Below, in pieces: positions 22,114-31,777 of a DNA stretch of 64,000 bases. A program made the translations under genes and the position numbers. The first letter of the stretch is position 1. Every line of letters begins with the position of its first letter. Source of the stretch: a virus; the IMG/VR virus record IMGVR_UViG_3300044630_002618, positions 1 to 64,000 of that record; one strand, written 5' to 3'. The notes under the pieces are model-generated. The model was not told the origin of the DNA. It made no database searches and saw only the letters and a program-made list of their open reading frames with translations.

Positions 22114-23612
22114 TAGACTGCCGTTACCCCTCCGTTAGGCGTTATACTAACAATACCTAATTTTGGAAGTTGATTATTGGCTACAGTAATTTTTCCACTG
22201 TTGTCAATAGTAGTAGCAGGGGTTCCTGCTGTGCTGGTTGTAAATCCTTTAATGATTACATAATCAACACCTGTAATAGCCATGGCTGTTCGGTATACCT
22301 CACCCACAGTTACTGTGTCGCCAAAGGCTACATCTTCAAAAGAAAATAGAGACTCTAATGCGCTTTGTACTTCTGCTTTAACAACCGACTGAATGTAGTT
22401 AGATGTAACATATAAATCTAGATATATATAAATTTTAGTAAAACTAACTGATGAAGGAACATTAATAAGAGTTACGCCAAGCATTGCGCTATCTAGTAGT
22501 TCTCGTGAAACACGGTCACGGAGTGCCTGTGGGATACTCACAGATGCGGCACCATCCGTAAGGTATTCCGTTTGTTTGTCAATAACCGTCGCTGTAATAG
22601 AAGCACCAGTGGAAGATGACCCAAGGTAAGAAACAGTAGCCTTGGAAACACCCTGAGTTACTAGGGCAATATCGCCAAAATCCGACAAAGTTACAGCGCC
22701 ATTACGGGTACGCACGATGCTAGGAATAACTTGTTTAATAGAGTCAATTGTTTCAAAATCTAAACCACCACCAGCCGCAAAGAGGTTAGTAACATCAGTG
22801 ATTGTTGGGTACAAACTGTTACCAATAGTAGTGATTGTCTCAGCCGCGACATTACCAATAGACCCAGCGGATTGAATGTAGGTAACTGTGATTGGTGAGT
22901 TGATTGGCGGAATGCGCCCGTTGATCCCATTACCAAATACAACCTGAGTAACTCCCGAGGAGGTGACCGTTACTGAGAACACTGAATCGTCAGGACCATA
23001 CGGAATAAGACTATTAACTCGTGTCCAAGTTTTAATTTCTCCAAATGAACCCTCAGCAACATTAACAACTATAGACTCAGCATCTACACTTTGGCGATAG
23101 ATATTAAATCTTTGACTAGCGTTACCATCACTCTTAGTTGAGTTACTATTACCATCTGAAGTAACAGATTCATTTGAATACCTGACACCCTGTCGCACAA
23201 CAATAGTACTTGTTGAAGATGCTGGAATAATTGTTGATGTTTCGTTAAAGAAGTAAAGACCGTTTGTTGATACAAATGGGGTATTTTCTAAGATAGTCAC
23301 GGATGCCGCACCACTGTTGGTAAGCGTCAAAGTAGCGGTTGATGAACTCATATAATTAGGGGTATAACCATAAAGGTTTGCCATTGCCAAGACGCTTTCG
23401 CGCTGTGTAGCAGTTGACAAAAATGCTTCAGTAGATGCCCTGTCAATATAATAATGCATAATGTCTGCGTTGTACGCCCATAGGTCAATTAGCGATGACA
23501 TAAAATCTGAGGCGGCAACTCCCGACCATTCGGGAATAGAATTAGAGGCTCGTGCCTGAAGAGACGAACGAATAGCGTTGTAGTCTCGCGCTGTGTAGTC
23601 AAAATTAGGCAT
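22113..23612 (-). CDS. Baseplate J-like protein, 499 aa
   Basis: The opening FDYTARDYNAIRSSLQARAS ... WSGVAASDFMSSLIDLWAYN, and the middle GGGLDFETIDSIKQVIP followed by TLSDFGDIA are characteristic of the baseplate J family (P2 gpJ / T4 gp6). These form the ring that holds the sheath and changes shape during contraction. The gene is coupled to the gp25-like protein upstream and to gpI-like downstream. Length is usual for the larger members. Confidence 0.9.
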   Translation of the reverse strand: MPNFDYTARDYNAIRSSLQARASNSIPEWSGVAASDFMSSLIDLWAYNADIMHYYIDRASTEAFLSTATQRESVLAMANLYGYTPNYMSSSTATLTLTNSGAASVTILENTPFVSTNGLYFFNETSTIIPASSTSTIVVRQGVRYSNESVTSDGNSNSTKSDGNASQRFNIYRQSVDAESIVVNVAEGSFGEIKTWTRVNSLIPYGPDDSVFSVTVTSSGVTQVVFGNGINGRIPPINSPITVTYIQSAGSIGNVAAETITTIGNSLYPTITDVTNLFAAGGGLDFETIDSIKQVIPSIVRTRNGAVTLSDFGDIALVTQGVSKATVSYLGSSSTGASITATVIDKQTEYLTDGAASVSIPQALRDRVSRELLDSAMLGVTLINVPSSVSFTKIYIYLDLYVTSNYIQSVVKAEVQSALESLFSFEDVAFGDTVTVGEVYRTAMAITGVDYVIIKGFTTSTAGTPATTIDNSGKITVANNQLPKLGIVSITPNGGVTAV

Positions 23613-24006
23613 AAATATCCTCGCTCAAGAAGTCGCTCACACTTAGTGTAACACTAGATTTTTGTGATGGTGATATTTCGTAAAATACAGATATATAAAC
23701 AGATGTTTGTTCGCTCCCCATTTGTTCTGGATCATTGCTTGAAATAACAATATCCATAATATTTACACCACGAACATTGTTAGAGATTTCTCGCATAGCA
23801 ACCTCTTTAAAATCTTCCCAAATAAGGGGATCAATTAATTCATAAATCATGGAGTATGCCCCAACACCATAATCAGGGTTCATGACGCGCTCTTCATTAG
23901 ACACCGATAGGACATCTAAAATTTGTTGTTTAATAATAGAATCAAAATCACCTACAGTAGCAACTGATCCATTTTTAAATTGAAATGGTAAATATATTGC
24001 TTTCAT
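23605..24006 (-). CDS. gp25-like baseplate wedge protein (lysozyme-fold), 133 aa
   Basis: The pattern SIIKQQILDVLSVSNEERVMNPDYG and the downstream YELIDPLIWEDFKEVAMREISN matches gp25/W, the wedge subunit that starts sheath assembly in T4 and P2. The E-E-R-V-M segment holds the conserved Glu-x-Arg that contacts neighbouring subunits. It overlaps the baseplate J start. Length (133) matches T4 gp25. Confidence 0.85.
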   Translation of the reverse strand: MKAIYLPFQFKNGSVATVGDFDSIIKQQILDVLSVSNEERVMNPDYGVGAYSMIYELIDPLIWEDFKEVAMREISNNVRGVNIMDIVISSNDPEQMGSEQTSVYISVFYEISPSQKSSVTLSVSDFLSEDIYA

Positions 24007-24122
24007 TTAATATCACCTTGTGAATTCTTATATAAAGCATAGACGCACCATGAGATATAACTGCTCGTAATAAATGCTCCAATAAGTATTACTGAAAATC
24101 CTCTAAGGATTACCTTAAACAT
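24003..24122 (-). CDS. Micro membrane protein between hub and wedge genes, 39 aa
   Basis: The frame reads MFKVILRGFSVILIGAFITS then SYISWCVYALYKNSQGDIK: one transmembrane helix flanked by basic ends. A GGAGG box sits six bases before the ATG. The ATG overlaps the end of the hub gene and its TGA overlaps the gp25-like ATG (ATGA), so it is locked in the coupled chain. A pinholin-like or membrane-anchoring role is possible; nothing proves it. Confidence 0.6.
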   Translation of the reverse strand: MFKVILRGFSVILIGAFITSSYISWCVYALYKNSQGDIK

Positions 24123-25278
24123 AAATATCCTCCATTTGCCTAGATGCTCGCCAGGTGCTATCCACAAACGCCGATTCTGGCACCTCGGGCATAGTTGATT
24201 GCATGGTCATATACGCATTGATATCATTAGTGTCTTTTCGTGACACTGTTATTTGAGTAAAGAATTCATCACGAGTAACTGTATGTGTAACTTCTTTTAC
24301 ATACCAAAAACCTTCAAAATTAGATTCAAAATTAGATATGCTGACAATCCCACCTGGGAGAACTCCAGCAGTCCCAGTAAGTGATAACTGTGCGGTAAGG
24401 GTATTAATGCCACGATTGTGTGCGGACACGAGAGTGTCTGCCATAGTGGTGGAAGTTGCGTTAACACTGACGCTGTCAGTAATACCTAAATCAATCTGTT
24501 TACCAAATCCCGTGGTCTCGTTAAACTTATTTGATGTATAAGTTTTACCTTGATTATCTAATACAGTTGCTGATACTGAATGTGTGCTTAATGGCTTAAT
24601 AGAATCACCAAAAATACCCTGCATTGATAAAATTACTGCGGGGTATGTTCTAGTATCACCATTACGCGCTTTAATATTCTTGAGTTGGTGATACGAGATT
24701 TGTCGGCCCAGTGAGTTCATAGGGTTCCATACATGTATATGAGTACCATGCATTGATACAGACAATCCGTACATACTGGCAACTTTGTTTAAAAACTCCC
24801 AATCTGATTCTTCCGACTGAATGATACGGGGGTATGCGAATGGTTCAGTCACAGAAGAAACACTGAACTTATATTCGTCTGCCAAGGTTGTCGCAATATT
24901 TTGAATAGATGCGTTTTCCCACAGCCGTGTTTTCTTAGCGCGCATTTTGTATGATGCGCCCATACACACAAGTTCAACTAGTTGAAAAGTGCTTCCATTA
25001 ATCACACCATCAGAGTTTCTAAATGAAGGTTCAACCGAAGCAACATACCCACAGAATTCATGCTTGTCTATACCAAAACCCCAGTAACAAAGGACGGGCT
25101 TAGATAGGTATTCTGTGAGTAGTTGTGGTGGCACACCAGCCACACGCACACGCAGGATATCATGCTGATTTTCAGCAAGACCTAATTCAATTTGAACAAT
25201 AGACATATATCGCATAGGGGCGTTGTCTATCACAAAGTTGATGTTTGGTGATATGCGGCTATGCGATGTAAAAATCAT
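24115..25278 (-). CDS. Baseplate hub protein, late control gene D (gp27-like), 387 aa
   Basis: The fold pattern (SRISPNINFVIDN, ... DILRVRVAGVPPQLLTEYLS, GYVASVEPSFRN, ... YPRIIQSEESDWEFLNKVASMYGL) matches the P2 gpD / T4 gp27 hub family. The trimer sits at the tail tip and joins tube to spike. The N-terminus is shared with VgrG-type proteins. It is coupled to the LysM gene upstream (ATGA). Confidence 0.85.
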   Translation of the reverse strand: MIFTSHSRISPNINFVIDNAPMRYMSIVQIELGLAENQHDILRVRVAGVPPQLLTEYLSKPVLCYWGFGIDKHEFCGYVASVEPSFRNSDGVINGSTFQLVELVCMGASYKMRAKKTRLWENASIQNIATTLADEYKFSVSSVTEPFAYPRIIQSEESDWEFLNKVASMYGLSVSMHGTHIHVWNPMNSLGRQISYHQLKNIKARNGDTRTYPAVILSMQGIFGDSIKPLSTHSVSATVLDNQGKTYTSNKFNETTGFGKQIDLGITDSVSVNATSTTMADTLVSAHNRGINTLTAQLSLTGTAGVLPGGIVSISNFESNFEGFWYVKEVTHTVTRDEFFTQITVSRKDTNDINAYMTMQSTMPEVPESAFVDSTWRASRQMEDIYV

Positions 25279-25535
25279 TTAAGTGGAATCCGAACTAGTG
25301 TTCCCACGGGGATTTCATCAGGGAAAGGAACATGAGAGTTTATGTCTGCAATCTCCCAGTAGCGTTCTGAGTCATGAAGGGCACGGAAGGCAATGCGATC
25401 AAAGGTATCACCTTCTACTGAGGTGTATGTGTAGTACCTTGAGTTACCCCCATATCTACGGGTAGATATGTATGCCCCACTACCATCAGGCGATGATTGT
25501 GTGGAATATCGTGATATTGATTGTACAAACGCCAT
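25275..25535 (-). CDS. LysM-containing tail protein (P2 gpX-like), 86 aa
   Basis: Residues ~35-86 (YTYTSVEGDTFDRIAFRAL ... WEIADINSHVPFPDEIPVGTLVRIP) are a LysM domain, the peptidoglycan-binding fold used by P2 gpX and T4 gp53 at the baseplate. The domain holds hub and wedges together rather than binding the wall in many phages. It sits directly before the hub gene, as expected. Confidence 0.85.
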   Translation of the reverse strand: MAFVQSISRYSTQSSPDGSGAYISTRRYGGNSRYYTYTSVEGDTFDRIAFRALHDSERYWEIADINSHVPFPDEIPVGTLVRIPLK

Positions 25536-25622
25536 ATTAGAGAGTCCAATCCCAGCATCTAGGTGTTAGTGTTTTTTTCTTTAAAATGTCGCTCATGTTT
25601 AACTTAACTGACCAATCATGAC

Positions 25623-27452
25623 TCAGATTGCGTTGAAATTGAAATGTCTGTGACATATATTGTCTGCGGTTGTTTCCGTATAAAACTTAATTATCTTTGA
25701 AAATGTTGATTTATCAGAACTACCTGGTTTAGAAATAGTTGCAGAAAAATGTACTTCAAAGTCCATAAGTATTTTTGTAGTCCTATAATTATCAGCATGA
25801 GAACCTTCTAAATATAATTTGTTGGCAAATATTTCTGACGCACCTGAATCTTTAAACACATTGTTAGGTATATTATCGTGACTCGGTATTTTATTTGTAT
25901 CATCACTTCCATACCTAGCCCATTTTTTCCATTCTTCAATAGTTGTTGCAGTTGCCTTTACTCCCTCAACATTTAATAAAAGAACATCACGAGATACACT
26001 GTACTTTTTAGTCCCTGGCCCTATTTTCTGACCTGATGTTGTTTTCTTTTCAGGGTCAGCATTTGCAAATTCTTTTTCTGTTCCTACAAATTGTCGCCAT
26101 ATTTTAACTTTTGGAGTATGCTCAATTGTTACATCGTATTGCCGGTCAAAGAACAATTTAGAAATACCCTTGTATGGTGCATTTGTTGATCCTGTTCTCA
26201 TATTTACAAACCCAGCAACTAGCAAAAAGGTACCATAATGTAATATTTCCCAAACATCCTTGTAACCTTTCCACTGTTCCCATGGTTTTAATGTGTTGAA
26301 TTCTTTGTGCTCATCGGGGTCCCCAAAAGATGCACCTGCAACTAGTTCCCCAAATGCAGGGTGATCTGGATCGCTAGTACCACCAAGTGCTATTTGGTAC
26401 ATTCCCGAATCTTTAATTGCCTTTACAAGTACATCATAATCAGCACCTTTTTTATCTTTAGGTAATGTGTCACCACCACCACCACCACCACCACCAGAGG
26501 TTGGCGGTGCGGCTTTTATTTTACCTAGTGCTTGTGTTAGATATGTATCTTTTTTAGCAAAACCAATATACTTTGCTTCAACTGTCACATTAATGGTACA
26601 CATAGTAGGAACCATTTGAGTACTAAATTTAGTGAAGTTAACAGATGATGATTGAATAAAACCATCAACCATGAACATGGCTGAGAAAACAATACGAACA
26701 GGCGTACTAACTAGAAAAGCACTGTTACCCTTAATTGATTTAAACGCATCAGATGCTACTTGTTCTGAAATATAATTAGTATTACCAGATGCACCTGATG
26801 AAGAGTCCGCAGGTTCCCAGGTACTAGAAACACTGGTAATTTTAGACAGGGCAGAAATAATATCTTCAGATATACCTTGACCAATAACACTGTCCATAAC
26901 CATTAGGTCTGCAAGCACACCAATTTGCCCTACATCCTGGGGGCCTGGTGGTTTACCTACATTCTTATCCGCTGGCCTGTCTCTGTAGTTTTTCTTATGA
27001 TTATTAACTTCCATTTCTCGGTTAAGCATGATATCAAAAGAGAAAGTGGCATTACCAGGAGTTGCTACTGAGAACTGTCCCGGGTCTTGAAATAGTATGT
27101 TTGTCATACCACTAGAAAGTGAGACACTACGCATAATACGCTCAGGGTTAAACTGAAAAAAGAAGCGTCGGTTAGGGAGACCTTTTGCTGCACTAGTTGG
27201 TACTTCATTTAATAAGCACCGCATAAACCCACGCTGTATTTTACTTGCATTTGGGGGAAATATAAATTCATCTCCGTCAAGACCAATATTTCTACGCCTA
27301 TCCTGCGCTCCAGGTACGACCGAACCCGGGAACATAAACCTAGGGTTGTCGGAAGTAGTGCGACTGAAACTATTGTGATTTCCAGGGCCAGTAACTCCAT
27401 TTTCTAAGTTGTACCACTGGTTTGTTGTATAAGACTCATTTGCCCGTGCCAT
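25623..27452 (-). CDS. Tail tube-initiator/CIS-tube-like protein, 609 aa
   Basis: Residues ~85-130 include RRFFFQFNPERIMRSVSLSS, the FQFNPE signature of the contractile-injection-system tube/inner-baseplate (Afp7-like) family. A polyglycine run of eight (GGC-type codons near 26475-26500) links the N-terminal half to a second large domain. The gene lies between the tape measure and the LysM gene and is joined to the tape measure by TAATG. The role as baseplate hub-to-tube adaptor is inferred from family and order. Confidence 0.65.
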   Translation of the reverse strand: MARANESYTTNQWYNLENGVTGPGNHNSFSRTTSDNPRFMFPGSVVPGAQDRRRNIGLDGDEFIFPPNASKIQRGFMRCLLNEVPTSAAKGLPNRRFFFQFNPERIMRSVSLSSGMTNILFQDPGQFSVATPGNATFSFDIMLNREMEVNNHKKNYRDRPADKNVGKPPGPQDVGQIGVLADLMVMDSVIGQGISEDIISALSKITSVSSTWEPADSSSGASGNTNYISEQVASDAFKSIKGNSAFLVSTPVRIVFSAMFMVDGFIQSSSVNFTKFSTQMVPTMCTINVTVEAKYIGFAKKDTYLTQALGKIKAAPPTSGGGGGGGGDTLPKDKKGADYDVLVKAIKDSGMYQIALGGTSDPDHPAFGELVAGASFGDPDEHKEFNTLKPWEQWKGYKDVWEILHYGTFLLVAGFVNMRTGSTNAPYKGISKLFFDRQYDVTIEHTPKVKIWRQFVGTEKEFANADPEKKTTSGQKIGPGTKKYSVSRDVLLLNVEGVKATATTIEEWKKWARYGSDDTNKIPSHDNIPNNVFKDSGASEIFANKLYLEGSHADNYRTTKILMDFEVHFSATISKPGSSDKSTFSKIIKFYTETTADNICHRHFNFNAI

Positions 27453-30151
27453 TATGCGTTCCTCATATTCCTTAATCGCATTTCGCGCTCAATAATCATT
27501 GTTACCTCACGAGCAATAATCTGTGCGTCAGCCTGCGGATTATCACTTCCGTTTACATTAATAACTGGGGCAATATTAAAAGTTGCACCAGTTGTTAAAG
27601 TAGAAACACTCATACCACTACCTCGTGATGAGGTGCGGAGGTCAGGGTCACCTGTATCACTAAATCCTGCATTTATAACTGCCTGACGAGCCGCCTCAGG
27701 GTTAGTGCTATATAAAGCGTCTTTACCCTTATATGGACCCCACGCATAGAAGTCTTTACCGCCAGACATTTGGAAGGCGGCTTTCATGTTTATCGCTGGG
27801 TCATATAATTCTTCATTACTAGAAAGACCAAATTGCTTAAGTCGTGATGGTCCAAGAGCGCCGATCATGTTGATCTGCATGAGGCCGTACGACAAATCTT
27901 TAGTAGAGGCATTAGGGTTATACGACCCCGCATTCCACCTACTCTCACGGTAAGCAATAGCCACTGCTTTAACTAGGTTTTCACCACGGAAACCAGCGTT
28001 GTATGCATATCGTGCTACATCTTCACCAGTTAGTTGACCACCAGACTTAGTAGGCATAGTGGATGAACCAACACCACCTCGGCGCCGCGGGCTACCTTTT
28101 CCACCACTTAAACCAGTAGAACCAAGAAATCCACTTGCTCGGAACGCAGAGATAGCATCAGCCATGCTCATACCCGCAAAAGATGCAGTAGTTACGCCTG
28201 CGTTAGTGGTACCACCACCTCCGTAAGCATCATCAGTGTGTTCAGTTCTTCCAGATGAGACACCTCCTGATGACATTGGCTCACCACCCCAAGGGCGGCC
28301 CTGCTTTTCGTATTCAGTACGACCATTAGGAAGTTCCGATGGCTGGACATGCCAAGGCTCCCCCATACTTTCAAAGTGCTTCAAACCAAAGCGGGCGGCA
28401 TTAGCGGTAACCCAACTCATGTCACCAGTTAAGTCAGCCGCAAGACCAATTTCGTGCATTGAGCGACCAGGAGGAGCGGCTTGAGCACCACTCACATGCT
28501 CCCAGTAAGAGCCATCCCATTCCCAGTTCTTTTTACCTTCAGCATCCACAGGGCTAGAGGTCTTACGATAACGCGAGCGGAACATAGTTTCTTGGGCGGC
28601 TTTACTACGGTAACCTGTACCCAATCCAACTTTTCCACCAGATGCGGCAATTAGTTGATCCACACGCTGTTGCATGGTGGGGTGCATTTTCCCTGTGACA
28701 CCTGATGTATTTGGATCACCAGTTTTACCCATTGAGGGTAGATTACGACCAGGACCTGGGTCACCAGCAGGACCATCCATAGCACCACCGAATGCAGTTG
28801 CAAGACCACCAAGTATCATTAATGGCACACCAACAGCGGCGCCAACACCAGTGGTAGAAATAGCCGCACCAGCCATCATTGCGGCTGGACCTAATGCCTT
28901 AAGTACACCACCAGTCGCCTTTCGCTGAGGCTTGGTTTCAATAGCCTTACCAACAATTCCTGAAAGCCTATCCTCAAGGTCCCCAAATGCCCGTTCAAGG
29001 CTTTGAGTTGTCTTTTCAAGTTTGGCAAAGTTGTCCTGTTGACGACCATAGAAATCTTCTTCGCGCCCAGTTTTGACGCGCGTGGTTTCTTCAATCTGTG
29101 TAGCGAAGTTGTCTTCAATACCTACAAACTCCCTCTGAGACTTGCTAGAAGGGTCATACATACCCTTGCCACCCTTAGCAGCATACTGCTGGTTTGCCAT
29201 TGCATATTGGATAACTATGTCTTGAGTGGCAGAGTCAATACCCATATCTGCTAAGCGGGAACGCGTATTACTACCTTGCTGTAAGGCACCGCCAGGGTTT
29301 CTGAGATTAGTTAAACCTGATGCTCGCGCTAGGTTTTGGATAACTTCAGTACCACTACGCTGACCACCCCCAGGCATATATAGACTTTGACCAGTCATCA
29401 TGAACATGCGGTTAGTAGTTTGGGCGCTACCTAAACTAGTAAGCATATTAGTAACACCCTCAGCACCGAGGCTGTATCCCGATAGAGCATTTAAGCCCTC
29501 AACAGTGGATGCATTACCAAGAGCACTAATACCAGTAGATGCCTGCATTCCCATTAGGGCATTAATACCGTTAGTACCGAGGCGGTAGTTAGTTAATGGT
29601 TGGCGGTAAGCATTACGGACACCAGCATTACTGAGACCAGTAATTTGTTGATACATAACTGACATCTTGTCGGCTGATGATGAATATTCATAACCTCGCG
29701 CAATACGCGAATCCATTGCCGCAACACCAGCACCAACCACATTACCAATAGCCATTGCCGCACTCGTGAATGCTCCACCACGACTTTGTTGCATTATCTC
29801 CATTGCAGACATGCGGCGATTACCACCACTTGCGGCTGGATCAAGACTGTAGTTAGTGTTACTACTAGTGGTGGATGCTGGACCACTATTAACTAGTACT
29901 GGATGACCTTGGCTACCCTGAGCAACACCAGTGGTGACACCCCCAATAGCGCCAACATTAATCCCCTTTAGAGCGGCGGCGGCTTTAGTTCCTTTGGCAG
30001 TAATGGCATCTAATGATCTAGCAACACCAGCAAGAGCAACCGACAATGAAGTTGCCTCCCGTGTCATCTTTGCAAGACGACTTCCTCCGCCAGTGATTGG
30101 GGTAGGGGTAGCGCCATTTCCTGCTATGTTTGGTTCATTTGGCGGTGCCAT
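27452..30151 (-). CDS. Tape-measure protein with two peptidoglycan hydrolase domains, 899 aa
   Basis: The N-terminal half is helical and Ala/Gly-rich with hydrophobic segments (~400-440), as in tape measures. Residues ~530-650 contain a VanY-type M15 peptidase (SMHEIGLAAD ... EPWHVQ). Residues ~745-850 contain an SLT/goose-lysozyme-like domain (AVAIAYRESRWNAGSYNP, then SYGLMQINM). Both would open the cell wall during injection. At 899 residues the usual 0.15 nm per residue gives a rough tail of up to about 135 nm, less if the enzyme domains are outside the measure. Confidence 0.85.
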   Translation of the reverse strand: MAPPNEPNIAGNGATPTPITGGGSRLAKMTREATSLSVALAGVARSLDAITAKGTKAAAALKGINVGAIGGVTTGVAQGSQGHPVLVNSGPASTTSSNTNYSLDPAASGGNRRMSAMEIMQQSRGGAFTSAAMAIGNVVGAGVAAMDSRIARGYEYSSSADKMSVMYQQITGLSNAGVRNAYRQPLTNYRLGTNGINALMGMQASTGISALGNASTVEGLNALSGYSLGAEGVTNMLTSLGSAQTTNRMFMMTGQSLYMPGGGQRSGTEVIQNLARASGLTNLRNPGGALQQGSNTRSRLADMGIDSATQDIVIQYAMANQQYAAKGGKGMYDPSSKSQREFVGIEDNFATQIEETTRVKTGREEDFYGRQQDNFAKLEKTTQSLERAFGDLEDRLSGIVGKAIETKPQRKATGGVLKALGPAAMMAGAAISTTGVGAAVGVPLMILGGLATAFGGAMDGPAGDPGPGRNLPSMGKTGDPNTSGVTGKMHPTMQQRVDQLIAASGGKVGLGTGYRSKAAQETMFRSRYRKTSSPVDAEGKKNWEWDGSYWEHVSGAQAAPPGRSMHEIGLAADLTGDMSWVTANAARFGLKHFESMGEPWHVQPSELPNGRTEYEKQGRPWGGEPMSSGGVSSGRTEHTDDAYGGGGTTNAGVTTASFAGMSMADAISAFRASGFLGSTGLSGGKGSPRRRGGVGSSTMPTKSGGQLTGEDVARYAYNAGFRGENLVKAVAIAYRESRWNAGSYNPNASTKDLSYGLMQINMIGALGPSRLKQFGLSSNEELYDPAINMKAAFQMSGGKDFYAWGPYKGKDALYSTNPEAARQAVINAGFSDTGDPDLRTSSRGSGMSVSTLTTGATFNIAPVINVNGSDNPQADAQIIAREVTMIIEREMRLRNMRNA

Positions 30152-30153
30152 GA

Positions 30154-30321
30154 CTACCCTCCATTACTTTGCCACCGTGCTAACTTTCCCCAGAACAGCC
30201 GTTCTCTGACGGGCATGTTCTTTACCTCATTTAAAGAAAATCCTTTGTAGACAGTGGCTATGGAGTTGTATTCCCAGTATATATTATCAATATTAACCGA
30301 ATAAAAGTGAGACCCAGTCAA
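30154..30321 (-). CDS. Tail-chaperone-type downstream frame, possibly made by frameshift, 55 aa
   Basis: In the frame +1 (or -2) to the 257-residue gene an open stretch runs from 30324 to a TAG at 30154 and reads HFYSVNIDNIYWEYNSIATV then YKGFSLNEVKNMPVRERLFW. It ends immediately before the tape measure's ribosome site. This is where tail assembly chaperone extensions lie in phages. A CUU-UUA run near the zero-frame stop could allow +1 slippage, but a TTG start at 30321 after GAGGAG or an ATG at 30216 could serve instead. Confidence 0.55.
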   Translation of the reverse strand: MTGSHFYSVNIDNIYWEYNSIATVYKGFSLNEVKNMPVRERLFWGKLARWQSNGG

Positions 30322-31066
30322 ACATCAATGTAATCTCCTCATTACAGTGTCCGCACGGGGCATTCACCTCCCGAGGACTCGGGCCTACTTTGGCGTTGAA
30401 TACTGCACTGATAATGGTAGAACGATCTGCAATGCTTAGATTTCGTGCCCATTGTTCTTTATTAGTAACATCAATCTGAGCGCAACGGGCGATCATCATG
30501 GTGTTTTGTTGCGCTGTATTTTTACCTGAACGACCAATCTTGGCGCTGTCATCTGAGTTGGGGTGATTCAAGTTAAGTGTTGAACCATCCCTGAGGATAA
30601 CTTTGATTTGCTTGCGGACTGACTCTTGATCTCCCTCAATTGGGAAGTCAGAGTTCAGGTCAATAAGTAAATCGTTTGATTGATTGCAATGTGGGCACGA
30701 AACTTTGAATTCTCGCGTTTCGCCGTATGTAGCGCGAATAACTGCCAAGAATAGTAAGTCACGATCTCCAATAATCAACTCGTTAAGAACTACTGGAGTT
30801 TGCTTAATTGAGATATCACCAATTGATACAACAACGCGCTTCAACAAGGCAAGTACATACTCACCATAGTTAGAAGTTGTTCGGGCTTCCATGCTGGAAA
30901 GGAATTCTTCATCCTCACCAGTCATCTCCCGGACGATTGCATTTGTAACCCAATCACTTCCTATTTTAATTCCACGAATAAGTTCAACACCCGTATTGGG
31001 TGGCTTAGGCATGGTTGGCGCGCTCTCCATAGAGATAGCGTCAAAACTCTGGACATTTGTTGTCAT
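30293..31066 (-). CDS. Tail assembly protein with zinc fingers, 257 aa
   Basis: Residues ~120-130 hold CPHCNQS and the C-terminal part CGHCNEE, giving a possible C4 zinc site. Position between tail tube and tape measure is that of the tail assembly chaperone in contractile phages; T4-like phages have a similar baseplate-hub protein. A strong AAGGAG precedes the ATG. An overlapping downstream frame begins near its stop, so it may be extended by frameshift. Confidence 0.65.
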   Translation of the reverse strand: MTTNVQSFDAISMESAPTMPKPPNTGVELIRGIKIGSDWVTNAIVREMTGEDEEFLSSMEARTTSNYGEYVLALLKRVVVSIGDISIKQTPVVLNELIIGDRDLLFLAVIRATYGETREFKVSCPHCNQSNDLLIDLNSDFPIEGDQESVRKQIKVILRDGSTLNLNHPNSDDSAKIGRSGKNTAQQNTMMIARCAQIDVTNKEQWARNLSIADRSTIISAVFNAKVGPSPREVNAPCGHCNEEITLMFDWVSLLFG

Positions 31067-31118
31067 GTAATGCTCCTTGTTAGGTACTCATAATATACAC
31101 CCTAATGAGTGTTATGTA

Positions 31119-31769
31119 TCAGACTGCGACTGGGGTTGTGGTTGGGGTTGAAGTTGCGGGTTCGTTAGTTGGATTCCAGTTAATTTCAAAACCTTCATGG
31201 TTAACCGTCATCTGCTGGATCATGATTGAACTATTACCAGCGTTGAGGTCACCTAATGCATAGCCAGCGGGCCATGCATTATAGATTGTGAATTCAAGTT
31301 TCTTATTACCAGGAGAGATAACACGACCCAATGACCCTGGGTCCTGTGAATAACCCGCATTACCAGAACTATCTGCTGCTGCTGCTGTGAATGGGTGGTC
31401 ATAAACAGTAACAATAATGTTACAACGGTAATCATTACGGCTACCAGTACTACCAGCATCATCAGCAAGAGCACCTTGAGTCCAAGAATGCATGAATTGC
31501 TGCCAGCGCCACAATTGGTCTTGTCCTTCAAACACGCCACGACTGAAGGTAATGGGGTTAAAGTCTGACTGACCAATCATCTTGTGTGGATGGGTATTCA
31601 TACCACCTTCACGATAAGGGATCATTTCGTTAGTAACGCTTAGTCCAGTAACAACGGCAAAACCAAGATTACCAATGTTCGGGGTAGCATCTTCCAAAAT
31701 CCCCGTTGGGACAATCTTTACCGTGAACTTAAAGTCACGCAATGGATCGGTACGAGTTAATACTGCCAT
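31119..31769 (-). CDS. Tail tube protein, 216 aa
   Basis: The opening DPLRDFKFTVKIVPTG and the central TGLSVTNEMIPYREGGMNTH-P segment match the T4 gp19-like tail tube family, including the FKFTV strand and the GG(M/N) loop. It polymerises as hexameric rings inside the sheath. It follows the sheath gene by nine bases. The C-terminal ~15 residues are Thr/Pro-rich and may be disordered. Confidence 0.9.
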   Translation of the reverse strand: MAVLTRTDPLRDFKFTVKIVPTGILEDATPNIGNLGFAVVTGLSVTNEMIPYREGGMNTHPHKMIGQSDFNPITFSRGVFEGQDQLWRWQQFMHSWTQGALADDAGSTGSRNDYRCNIIVTVYDHPFTAAAADSSGNAGYSQDPGSLGRVISPGNKKLEFTIYNAWPAGYALGDLNAGNSSIMIQQMTVNHEGFEINWNPTNEPATSTPTTTPVAV

Positions 31770-31777
31770 GTTTCTCC

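Noticed and set aside
25537-25596. 19-residue frame in the gap between LysM and the CIS-tube-like gene
   Set aside because: There is no ribosome site before its ATG and no start/stop overlap with the upstream gene, unlike the real small genes here.
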